From: Oceanobacillus chungangensis
GTDB taxonomy: Bacteria; Bacillota; Bacilli; Bacillales; Amphibacillaceae
Direction of reading: 5' to 3'
Length of the DNA stretch: 64,000 bases
Assembly (NCBI RefSeq): GCF_003369565.1
Contig: NZ_PIOD01000016.1
Span: 275,062-339,061, forward strand
Shown here one piece after another: positions 39,528-46,742 of the stretch. Position 1 is the stretch's first letter; each line of letters opens with the position of its first letter. The notes under the pieces were generated by a model. It was not told the origin of the DNA. It saw only the letters and a list, made by a program, of their open reading frames with translations, and did not search any database. Made by a program: the position numbers and the translations under genes.

Positions 39528-40064
39528 ATGAAAGCAACAGGCATTGTACGTCGAATTGATGATTTAGGCAGGGTTGTAATCCCGAAGGAAATCAGAAGAA
39601 CATTACGTATTCGTGAAGGAGACCCATTAGAAATTTTTGTTGATCGTGAAGGAGAAGTTATACTAAAAAAATATTCACCTATAAATGAATTAAGTCACTT
39701 TGCACAAGAATATGCAGAAGCGCTATTTAACTCTCTCCAGTTTCCAGTATTAATTTGTGATCGTGACGAAGTAATTGCAATTGCTGGAGAATCAAAGAAA
39801 GACTATCTAAATAAAAATATTAGTTCAGAAATGGCAAAAATAATTGAGAATCGTACGCAAGTATTTCAAGAAGAAAGCAGTGAATTTGAAATCATTGACG
39901 GAAATGAATTGCAGTTTAATTCCTATTGTATCCATCCAATTATCGCAAATGGTGATCCAATTGGCTGCGTCATCATGTTTTCAAAAGAAGGGGATAAACT
40001 TAGTAAAGTAGAACAAAAATCGCTCGAAACAGCTGCAGGTTTCTTGGCCAAACAAATGGAATAA
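39528..40064 (+). CDS. spoVT: Stage V sporulation regulator SpoVT
   Basis: 178-residue AbrB-family regulator of sigma-G genes in the forespore. An N-terminal swapped-hairpin DNA-binding domain (GIVRRIDDLGRVVIPKEIRR) is joined to a C-terminal GAF-like domain (FPVLICDRDEVIAIAGESKK ... GDPIGCVIMFS). AAAGCGAGGC is a modest ribosome site. The 290-bp upstream interval should hold a forespore promoter; TATACTA at 39450 resembles a sigma-G -10, but no clear -35 is present. Confidence 0.96.
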   Translation: MKATGIVRRIDDLGRVVIPKEIRRTLRIREGDPLEIFVDREGEVILKKYSPINELSHFAQEYAEALFNSLQFPVLICDRDEVIAIAGESKKDYLNKNISSEMAKIIENRTQVFQEESSEFEIIDGNELQFNSYCIHPIIANGDPIGCVIMFSKEGDKLSKVEQKSLETAAGFLAKQME

Positions 40065-40074
40065 TACTTAGTAA

Positions 40075-40117
40075 AGCAAAAATCAGCAAACATCTTACTG
40101 GTTTTTGCTATTTTTTT
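40075..40117 (+). terminator. Terminator of spoVT
   Basis: GCAAAAATCAG/CTGGTTTTTGC stem (one mismatch or G-U) with an 11-nt loop and a seven-T run. Confidence 0.85.
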
Positions 40118-40451
40118 GTAATAAGAAAGTAAAAAAGCTTTTCTATTTGCGAATAGATTTAATAGTATTATCAAGTGTGCAATATAGCTGAATAGTTGTT
40201 GGAAACTGCGAATTAAACTTAAACTTGATTGTAGCTGGCGGACGGTGGTGTCATAGAAAACGAGGCCAATTCCTTCAGAGGAAATTGCTTAGAATGTTTC
40301 TTTAACCACAGCTATTCCATAGAGCAAGAAAAGCTTGGGAAAATTATTTTTTCGAAGAGTCTTCTGTTCACTGTTACGATCAATAGCTATGAGAGAGAAA
40401 TGCTATCATATTCTATAGGGAGTTAGTAAATTAATATGTTTGATTACCAGT
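40118..40451. other. Long spoVT-yabM intergenic stretch
   Basis: No reading frame with coding character, no RNA gene and no strong hairpin is seen in this stretch. Confidence 0.5.
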
Positions 40452-40540
40452 CCAGCGTAGGAAATATACGGAGACTCCTGCGGGAGGCTCACCAGCTCGC
40501 CTAAGGTGCGCGAAGTGTATTTCCGGAGCGACCGGCCCGA
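40452..40540 (+). repeat. Intergenic repeat family B, copy 2
   Basis: CCAGCGTAGGAAATATACGG at the left and GAAGTGTATTTCCGGAGCG at the right give terminal inversion of GGAAATA(T/C)AC. The interior has GAGACTCCTGCGGGAGG as in copy 1. Confidence 0.8.
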
Positions 40541-40682
40541 GAACTCTTATCGCATTAAGTAGTTCGGACTTTATCTAAATAGTGACAAACTAGGTGTGCT
40601 ATTTTGCTAAGATATCAAGGATTACTTTGCAAATATGCTATAATATAGTGAAATTTGAATGTAGCGGAGATGGGCGTTTATT

Positions 40683-42281
40683 ATGGTGGAAAACGAATCG
40701 AATCGACTTGTTAAGGGGGCGTTGTTACTAACCTTTGCAGGACTTATTAGCAAAATTCTAAGCGCTGGTTACCGGATACCATTGCAAAATTTAACAGGGG
40801 ATATTGGTTTTTATATTTATCAGCAAATATATCCTATCCTCGGTATGGTGATGATCTTGTCTTTGTACGGATTCCCCACAGCGATTTCAAAAATGATTGT
40901 TGAACTAGGAGAAAATGGGAAGAAGCCTTCCTTAACTGGATTTTATTTGCCGATTTTTTCCATCCTTTTTGTCATCAATGGGATGATCTTTCTATTCCTC
41001 TTTTTCAATGCGGAATTAGTAGCAAATTGGGTAGGGGATGAAAATCTAGCGCAATCGTACCGGGCCGCAGCGTTTGCCTTTTTGCTCGTTCCTTTCACGT
41101 CATTGCTTCGAGGTGTCTTTCAAGGGAATTATTATATGAAGCCGACAGCTTTTTCGCAGGTTGGCGAACAATTTGTCCGGGTGTTTATTATTATTGCTGC
41201 AGCAATTGCGGTATCGATGCAAGTAATCAAAATATATTCAATTGGTCAATTCGCTGCAATCGGCTCAATAGCTGGGGGCGGGATGGCGCTGCTCATCCTC
41301 AGTTATTATTTTGTAAGAAATAAACCATATTCTACTCTGCATACTGATATTCCTATCCATCATTATGTGAAACAAATTGTCATTTTAGGAATGGTTGCTG
41401 CATTAAATCATATGACACTTCTCGTTATTCAGTTTGCTGATGCTTTTACGCTTATTCCGAGCTTAATGGAATATGGATTAACGCAAATTGAAGCGATGGA
41501 GGCAAAAGGAGTATTTGACCGCGGACAGCCATTAATTCAGATTGGAACAGTATTAGGATCATCGTTTGCATTAGCACTTATTCCTTCTATTTCCAAGCAA
41601 AAGCTGGAAGCGGATCCGACTACCTTTTATTATTACATACGCAGTGCATTAGTATTTAGCTTTTATTTAGCGGTTGGCGCAACGATTGGGCTTATTGCTA
41701 TTTTTCCAGAAACGAATCGTTTGCTATTTGAAAATGATCAGGGAACATTCGATTTGCAAATTCTTGTACTTTCTATTTTCCTTTGTTCTATTGCGATTAC
41801 TGCATCCTCGCTTCTTCAGGGATTAGGTTTTATTAAGCGGACGGCGGGCTTTGTTCTCGGCGCGCTCTTTGTAAAGTGGATCGCAAATCAATTATTCGTA
41901 CCGTGGTGGGGTATCACTGGCAGTGCGATTGCAACGGTTCTTAGTTTGCTTGTATTATTCATTCTTGTTCTGTTTGAATTAAAAAGGAAATTACCAGAAT
42001 TGAATTTCTTCAGGCAGATAAAGTGGCGTGCACTAATTGCCGCAAGTATTTCTATGATTGTTTATCTCTTATTAATGGAATACTTATTATTAGTGCTAGG
42101 TGGAAATGCCGGTTCACGTTTGTATTTATTAGGTTATGTATTATTCGCTGCTAGTACAGGTGCATGTATTTTTCTAGTTTGTTTATTAAGAGGTGGGGCA
42201 TTTTCCGCAGAACAATTGAAGATGATGCCATTCTCATCTAAATTAATTCGTATTCATAAAGGGAGGAAGATAAATGAGTAA
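40683..42281 (+). CDS. yabM: YabM, MOP-superfamily polysaccharide flippase-like protein
   Basis: 532-residue polytopic membrane protein of the polysaccharide transporter/MviN branch, related to SpoVB and YtgP lipid II flippase-like proteins. About 14 hydrophobic segments are spread along it. The N-terminal ALLLTFAGLISKILSAGYRIPLQNLTGD is characteristic. The lipid-linked substrate is not established. It overlaps yabN by 8 nt, pointing to an operon yabM-yabN-rqcP. Confidence 0.92.
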   Translation: MVENESNRLVKGALLLTFAGLISKILSAGYRIPLQNLTGDIGFYIYQQIYPILGMVMILSLYGFPTAISKMIVELGENGKKPSLTGFYLPIFSILFVINGMIFLFLFFNAELVANWVGDENLAQSYRAAAFAFLLVPFTSLLRGVFQGNYYMKPTAFSQVGEQFVRVFIIIAAAIAVSMQVIKIYSIGQFAAIGSIAGGGMALLILSYYFVRNKPYSTLHTDIPIHHYVKQIVILGMVAALNHMTLLVIQFADAFTLIPSLMEYGLTQIEAMEAKGVFDRGQPLIQIGTVLGSSFALALIPSISKQKLEADPTTFYYYIRSALVFSFYLAVGATIGLIAIFPETNRLLFENDQGTFDLQILVLSIFLCSIAITASSLLQGLGFIKRTAGFVLGALFVKWIANQLFVPWWGITGSAIATVLSLLVLFILVLFELKRKLPELNFFRQIKWRALIAASISMIVYLLLMEYLLLVLGGNAGSRLYLLGYVLFAASTGACIFLVCLLRGGAFSAEQLKMMPFSSKLIRIHKGRKINE

Positions 42282-43725
42282 GATAGAAATTATTGGGTTA
42301 GGCGCAGGCGATATTAATCAATTATCAATTGGTACATATAAGAAATTAACGGAAACAAAAGCAACGGTATTTACTCGTACATTGGATCACCCAGTTATTC
42401 AAACAATCGAAGAAGCTGGAGTTCGCTTCCAATCCTTCGATAATATTTATGAAGAAGAAGAGCAATTTGCGACCGTTTATGAACGGATTGTTGCTCGATT
42501 GATTGAAGAAGCGAAGAAATCAGCAGAGGGAATCCTTTATACTGTTCCAGGTCACCCAATGCTTGCAGAGAAGGCAGTACAGCTTTTACTTGATCAGGAT
42601 GAGGTGGAGGTCGAGGTTGTTGGTGGGCAAAGTTATTTGGACGACCTATTTACATCTTTAAGAATCGACCCAATTGATGGATTCCAGTTCGTTGATGGCA
42701 CTTCCTTTGAGCGAAGCCAGCTTAATTATCGTCAGCACATTATTTTTTGTCAGGTTTATGACCGTTTTATAGCATCAGAAGTAAAGCTTGCATTGCTTGA
42801 GGATTTGCCTGCAGATTATGAGGTCGTTGTGGTCGAGGCAGCGGGAAGTCAGCAGGAAGTAATTACAAAACTTCCATTGGAGGAATTGGATCATGGCTTG
42901 GAGGTCAGTAATCTAACCAGTGTTTATATTCCACCAGCGGAGAATCACCTGCTGAATCACACCTTCTCGAATCTACGAGAAGTAATCCGAGTATTAAGGT
43001 CACCGAATGGTTGTCCGTGGGACCGAAAACAAACCCATGAAAGTCTCAGAGAGTATGCCGTTGAAGAGGTATATGAACTGATTGATGCAATTGATCAACA
43101 GGATGATGAAGGTATTATAGAAGAGCTTGGCGATATTCTTCTCCAAGTGATGCTTCATAGTCAAATTGGTGAAGATGACGGCTACTTTAACGTTGATGAT
43201 GTCATTCGCGGGATAACGGATAAAATGATTCACCGTCATCCGCATGTCTTCGGAGATCGTGATGTATCTTCTGTTGATGAAGTGCTAACGAACTGGGAAG
43301 CATTGAAGAAGGAAGAAAAGGGTGAAATGCGACAATCTGTTCTAGATGGTGTTTCTAAATCTTTGCCATCACTTGCAAAGGCGTACCAACTACAGAAGAA
43401 GGCTGCAAAGGTTGGATTCGATTGGAAAGAAGTCCAGGATATTTGGAAAAAGCTTGAGGAAGAATTGGCAGAAGTGAAAGAAGTGATTGAAGCGAATGAT
43501 CACCAAGAAGTTGAGAAGGAATTCGGTGATGTCTTATTTGTAATCGCCAACCTAACAAGGTATTATAAAATAAATCCGGAAATTGCCTTGAACCTTTCAA
43601 ATCAGAAGTTTATTTCTCGATTTTCGTTTATTGAGGAGCAGTTGAGGGAAAAAGGTACGGCGATAGAAGATGCAACATTAGAGGAAATGGATGCATATTG
43701 GGACCAAGCAAAAGAAAGAGAGTGA
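42274..43725 (+). CDS. yabN: YabN, tetrapyrrole methylase-MazG fusion
   Basis: 483-residue two-domain protein. Residues 1-220 form a tetrapyrrole (SAM) methylase-like domain (IEIIGLGAGDINQLSIG, YTVPGHPMLAEKAV). Residues 230-483 form a MazG NTP pyrophosphohydrolase with two MazG repeats (LRSPNGCPWDRKQTHESLRE, EEVYELIDAI, ELGDILLQVMLHSQI, then FGDVLFVIANLTRYY). The housekeeping role is presumably removal of aberrant nucleotides; the use of the fusion is unknown. AGGGAGGAAG precedes ATG 42274. Confidence 0.95.
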   Translation: MSKIEIIGLGAGDINQLSIGTYKKLTETKATVFTRTLDHPVIQTIEEAGVRFQSFDNIYEEEEQFATVYERIVARLIEEAKKSAEGILYTVPGHPMLAEKAVQLLLDQDEVEVEVVGGQSYLDDLFTSLRIDPIDGFQFVDGTSFERSQLNYRQHIIFCQVYDRFIASEVKLALLEDLPADYEVVVVEAAGSQQEVITKLPLEELDHGLEVSNLTSVYIPPAENHLLNHTFSNLREVIRVLRSPNGCPWDRKQTHESLREYAVEEVYELIDAIDQQDDEGIIEELGDILLQVMLHSQIGEDDGYFNVDDVIRGITDKMIHRHPHVFGDRDVSSVDEVLTNWEALKKEEKGEMRQSVLDGVSKSLPSLAKAYQLQKKAAKVGFDWKEVQDIWKKLEEELAEVKEVIEANDHQEVEKEFGDVLFVIANLTRYYKINPEIALNLSNQKFISRFSFIEEQLREKGTAIEDATLEEMDAYWDQAKERE

Positions 43726-43732
43726 TTGGGAG

Positions 43733-43990
43733 ATGCGTTTAGATAAATTTTTAAAAGTGTCACGTTTAATCAAACGTCGTACTTTAGCGAAGGAAGTTGC
43801 AGACCAAGGGCGAATTTCCGTTAATGGAAACCAAGCTAAGGCTTCAACCGTCCTTGCAACAGGAGATGAGCTCGTCATTCGCTTTGGACAAAAGCTAGTA
43901 ACGGTTAAAGTAAATGATTTACGCGAAACGGTAAGAAAAGACGAAGCAGAAACAATGTACACGATCGTTAAAGAAGAACAAGTTCAGTAG
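43733..43990 (+). CDS. rqcP: RqcP (YabO), S4-domain ribosome quality control factor
   Basis: 85-residue S4 RNA-binding protein. In B. subtilis RqcP binds stalled 50S-peptidyl-tRNA complexes with RqcH and allows alanine tailing. The S4 core is MRLDKFLKVSRLIKRRTLA ... GRISVNGNQAKASTVLATGD. ATG 43733 follows GGGAG closely; a longer frame lies inside yabN. It is 8 nt after yabN. Confidence 0.95.
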   Translation: MRLDKFLKVSRLIKRRTLAKEVADQGRISVNGNQAKASTVLATGDELVIRFGQKLVTVKVNDLRETVRKDEAETMYTIVKEEQVQ

Positions 43991-44146
43991 AAGTCATTGT
44001 GAATCGTTTATCTTGAATGCAACGGGTTGATAAGACTGGTTGTTATCAAAAAGCTGCATATATGCAGGCCTCTGAGCATTTATCATTCTAAAGTATTAGC
44101 AGTATATAAACGGAATGAACTTCCACTTTATTAGTTCTATACTTGT

Positions 44147-44180
44147 CCCTCCTTTCATAAATTAATATGGATAAGGAGGG
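44147..44180 (+). promoter_or_regulatory. Hairpin burying the yabP ribosome binding site
   Basis: CCCTCCTT (44147-44154) pairs perfectly with AAGGAGGG (44173-44180), which is the yabP Shine-Dalgarno. CTTTTTT follows, so the same element could end rqcP transcription. Confidence 0.6.
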
Positions 44181-44187
44181 CTTTTTT

Positions 44188-44490
44188 ATGAACTACTATG
44201 AGAATAAGGAAATCACTACGCGTGCACAAACAGACCATACTGTAAAGCTAAATAATCGTAAGAATCTGGAAATAACGGGTGTTAAAGAAGTTGATAGTTT
44301 TGATAATGAAGAGTTTTTATTGCAAACAGTCATGGGTTATCTCATTATCCGCGGTCAAAATCTACAGTTAAAAAACCTCGACGTTGCAGAAGGAATTGTA
44401 ACGATTAAAGGTAAAATTTACGAGCTTTCCTATGTCGACGAAGATCAGCAGGAGAAAGCTAAAGGATTCTTTAGCAAGTTATTCAGATGA
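44188..44490 (+). CDS. yabP: YabP, sporulation protein
   Basis: 100-residue sporulation protein of the YabP/YqfC family, made in the mother cell in B. subtilis; function unknown. Family blocks are NNRKNLEITGVKEVDSFDNE and LLQTVMGYLIIRGQNLQLKNL. I use ATG 44188 because AAGGAGGG lies 7 nt upstream and the length equals B. subtilis; ATG 44167 would sit upstream of that site. Its stop overlaps the yabQ start (ATGA). Confidence 0.94.
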   Translation: MNYYENKEITTRAQTDHTVKLNNRKNLEITGVKEVDSFDNEEFLLQTVMGYLIIRGQNLQLKNLDVAEGIVTIKGKIYELSYVDEDQQEKAKGFFSKLFR

Positions 44491-45086
44491 CCCTGAGCAT
44501 TCAGTTCATGACGATGGCCGCCATGGTTTTAAGTGGGTTTTATTTAGGATTAATTCAAGATACCTATCGTCGATTTACACGATATTGGCAAAGACGAATC
44601 TTTCTAACTTATGTTATGGAGATTTGTTTTTGGCTTACACAGTCGATCATTCTATTTTATGTATTATACCGCGTAAATGCAGGGGAAATTAGGTTTTATA
44701 TTGTGATTGCATGTTTATTAGGATTTTCTATGTATCAAGTAGTCGCTGCCAATCTCTATAAGCGATTACTTGAACATGTAATTAGAATCTTCATGTCTAT
44801 CTATCACTTTTTTGCTAGAGTTGTACAAGTACTGATTATTACGCCGATTCGGTGGATTATCATCACTTTGCTTACGATCCTCTTAATGGTTTTAAAGTTA
44901 TTTGGAAATATAATCTTCTTTATTCTAAAAATACTTGTTGCTCCTTTTAAATGGGTCGGCTATGCCCTCTATCAACTGCTCCCCGAAAAAGTTAAAAAGA
45001 ATTTACACAAAATTGCAGGATTTTATAGTAGAATGAAGAATATATGTATAAAGTGGGCGAAGTTTCTCAAGATTAATAGGAGGTAG
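44487..45086 (+). CDS. yabQ: YabQ, spore cortex membrane protein
   Basis: 199-residue membrane protein needed for cortex synthesis in B. subtilis. Hydrophobic helices lie near residues 1-22 (IQFMTMAAMVLSGFYLGLI), 38-58, 65-85 and 95-160, and the C-terminal end is basic and soluble (FYSRMKNICIKWAKFLKINRR). It starts within the yabP stop, so the two are translationally coupled. divIC follows after 5 nt. Confidence 0.92.
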   Translation: MTLSIQFMTMAAMVLSGFYLGLIQDTYRRFTRYWQRRIFLTYVMEICFWLTQSIILFYVLYRVNAGEIRFYIVIACLLGFSMYQVVAANLYKRLLEHVIRIFMSIYHFFARVVQVLIITPIRWIIITLLTILLMVLKLFGNIIFFILKILVAPFKWVGYALYQLLPEKVKKNLHKIAGFYSRMKNICIKWAKFLKINRR

Positions 45087-45091
45087 AGCAG

Positions 45092-45472
45092 ATGTCATCA
45101 CGGAAAAAGACGGTTACAAGATTAGACTCGAGTTATATGCAACAATATGATGCATACATAGAAAGACAGAAAAGAAAAAAGCAACGATTAATTCGTCGTC
45201 TTGTGTTATTTTCTATTGCTGTAGTTCTTATTATCGGTAGTTTGGCCGCTTATCATGTTAAACAACGGATACTCCACGCAGAGACAGTTAAGCAATATGA
45301 ATCCCTGGAAGAAGATATTGAGAACCTTAATAAAGAGGGAGCATATCTTAAAGAAGAGATTGAATTACTGAATGACGAAGAATATGTATTGGATATCGCA
45401 AGAACCAATTATTTCTTCTCAAAAGAAGGGGAACTAATCTTTAAAATCCCTAATGAAGAGCCGTTATATTGA
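45092..45472 (+). CDS. divIC: Cell division protein DivIC
   Basis: 126-residue single-pass divisome protein partnering FtsL and DivIB. A basic cytoplasmic tail (QKRKKQRLIRRL) precedes one transmembrane helix (residues 37-56). An extracellular coiled coil follows (YESLEEDIENLNKEGAYLKEEIELL) and ends with the FtsB-like EEYVLDIARTNYFFSKEGE. The yabR promoter overlaps its end. Confidence 0.95.
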   Translation: MSSRKKTVTRLDSSYMQQYDAYIERQKRKKQRLIRRLVLFSIAVVLIIGSLAAYHVKQRILHAETVKQYESLEEDIENLNKEGAYLKEEIELLNDEEYVLDIARTNYFFSKEGELIFKIPNEEPLY

Positions 45473-45497
45473 CACTTTAATCGGTGATTAATATACT
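45469..45497 (+). promoter_or_regulatory. Sigma-A promoter of yabR
   Basis: TTGACA, 17 nt, TATACT. The -35 overlaps the last divIC codon and stop. Confidence 0.82.
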
Positions 45498-45541
45498 ATA
45501 TAAGAATTACATTTAATCTTTTAAGGAGGAGCATTTTTTTT

Positions 45542-45925
45542 ATGTCAATCGAAGTAGGCAGCAAGCTGCAAGGAAAGGTAACGGGTATCACTAATTTTGG
45601 TGCATTTGTCGAACTTGAGGCGGGTAAAACTGGTCTTGTTCATATTAGTGAGGTTGCTGATAGCTATGTTAAGGACATTAATGAACACTTGAAAGTTGGA
45701 GATCAAGTAACGGTTAAGGTTATTAATGTTGAAAAAGATGGCAAAATTGGCTTATCAATCAAGAAAGCAAAGGACCGCCCAGTTCGTCAAAAGAATCCGA
45801 AAGAACGCACAGAGAATTTTGAATCGAAAATGAATCAATTTCTCAAAGATTCTGAGGATCGATTAGCCTCTTTGAAGAAACACACGGAATCCAAACGTGG
45901 AGGTCGAGGTGCTAGAAGAGGATAG
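45542..45925 (+). CDS. yabR: YabR, S1-domain RNA-binding protein
   Basis: 127-residue protein with one S1 domain at residues 5-75 (VGSKLQGKVTGITNFGAFVE, GLVHISEVADSYVKDINEHL, VGDQVTVKVINVEKDGKIGL). A basic glycine/arginine tail ends in KRGGRGARRG. It is a general-stress-protein-13-like, probably ribosome-associated RNA binder. AAGGAGGAG lies upstream with a T run before ATG 45542. Confidence 0.93.
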   Translation: MSIEVGSKLQGKVTGITNFGAFVELEAGKTGLVHISEVADSYVKDINEHLKVGDQVTVKVINVEKDGKIGLSIKKAKDRPVRQKNPKERTENFESKMNQFLKDSEDRLASLKKHTESKRGGRGARRG

Positions 45926-46004
45926 CAGCTGCTGTCTGTGACAATGCTCTATAATATATATTAATAATGATTGCACTAGGAATAAATCTTGCTTTCCTAA
46001 TGCT

Positions 46005-46042
46005 AATAAAAGCAGGTACCAGCTTCGGTGCCTGCTTTTATT
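46005..46042. terminator. Terminator of yabR
   Basis: A 16-bp stem with one G-U pair and 6-nt loop AGCTTC. Flanking A and T residues allow either direction. Confidence 0.88.
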
Positions 46043-46127
46043 GTTGAGAAACCTAAATTTATTCCTGGGATAGTGAGGTCACATTCAGCACCAAAATGGG
46101 CACTCTTTTATTCTTAGAATATATGAA

Positions 46128-46168
46128 AAAAGAAGGTAAAAGCAATGGAGCTTTTACCTTCTTTTAAT
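46128..46168. terminator. Terminator of the tRNA-Met gene
   Basis: A perfect 16-bp stem (46128-46143 against 46150-46165). The A run on the left gives a U tail to the minus-strand tRNA transcript. Confidence 0.92.
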
Positions 46169-46171
46169 TGA

Positions 46172-46245
46172 TAGCGGCAGAGGGGATCGAACCCACGACC
46201 TCACGGGTATGAACCGTACGCTCTAGCCAGCTGAGCTACGCCGCC
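46172..46245 (-). tRNA. tRNA-Met(CAT), elongator type
   Basis: A 74-nt cloverleaf on the minus strand: acceptor GGCGGCG, D arm GCTC...GAGC, anticodon loop TTCATAC (anticodon CAT), T arm with GGTTCGATCC. No CCA is encoded. The sequence resembles the B. subtilis elongator tRNA-Met near spoIIE. A full promoter lies at 46265-46293. It faces opposite to all neighbouring genes, and no tRNA-Glu accompanies it. Confidence 0.95.
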
Positions 46246-46264
46246 ATATTATCGAACAAAAGCT

Positions 46265-46293
46265 ATCATACAACAGGAAAATAATTGTGTCAA
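46265..46293 (-). promoter_or_regulatory. Promoter of tRNA-Met
   Basis: On the minus strand: TTGACA, 17 nt, TATGAT, ending 20 bp before the tRNA. Confidence 0.85.
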
Positions 46294-46682
46294 TACTATT
46301 AGATAAAGAAAAAATTATTCAAAAATACAAACAATAGTATTTACCCGTATATTCGGGCAGTAGAATACCACTTATTCAAGTTTCACTTTAACGACGAAAA
46401 AGCAGTTTAGATAGATTTCCCTATAGAGAAGAATCTATTAAATTTCTAGAGGTTAGCATACCTTTCCTGTCACTTCATGCGAGAGAGGTAAACACCATTC
46501 GAATCGAATTTCGGCAGAAGATTATGGGAATCGGCAAAGAACTCCACCGATTTAGCAAACGCCATCCGAGAGTGTATCTATACAATGTTTATTTCCAGGC
46601 CAAATATATCACATATGTTCGTGTTGAAATCTGCCCATTATATATAAAATGGTCGAACGATTTATTAGACATGCTCTGCTAT
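46294..46682. other. tRNA-Met to spoIIE intergenic stretch
   Basis: About 390 bp without a supported gene or hairpin. One 63-codon frame (46524-46715) has no ribosome site and odd composition, so I reject it. The spoIIE control region begins at its right end. Confidence 0.5.
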
Positions 46683-46716
46683 TTTGACAAAATAAGAAGG
46701 CATCCTATGGTTTAAT
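46683..46716 (+). promoter_or_regulatory. Spo0A-activated promoter of spoIIE
   Basis: TTTGACAAA (46683-46691) is a reverse-oriented Spo0A box and contains TTGACA. After 21 nt comes TTTAAT (46711-46716). The same over-long spacing with an overlapping 0A box is known for B. subtilis spoIIE. Confidence 0.65.
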
Positions 46717-46742
46717 ATCTAGAAAGATAGGAGTGATAGTAA

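Noticed and set aside
46524..46715. 63-codon frame upstream of spoIIE
   Set aside because: No ribosome site, unusual composition, and it overlaps the spoIIE promoter with its Spo0A box.
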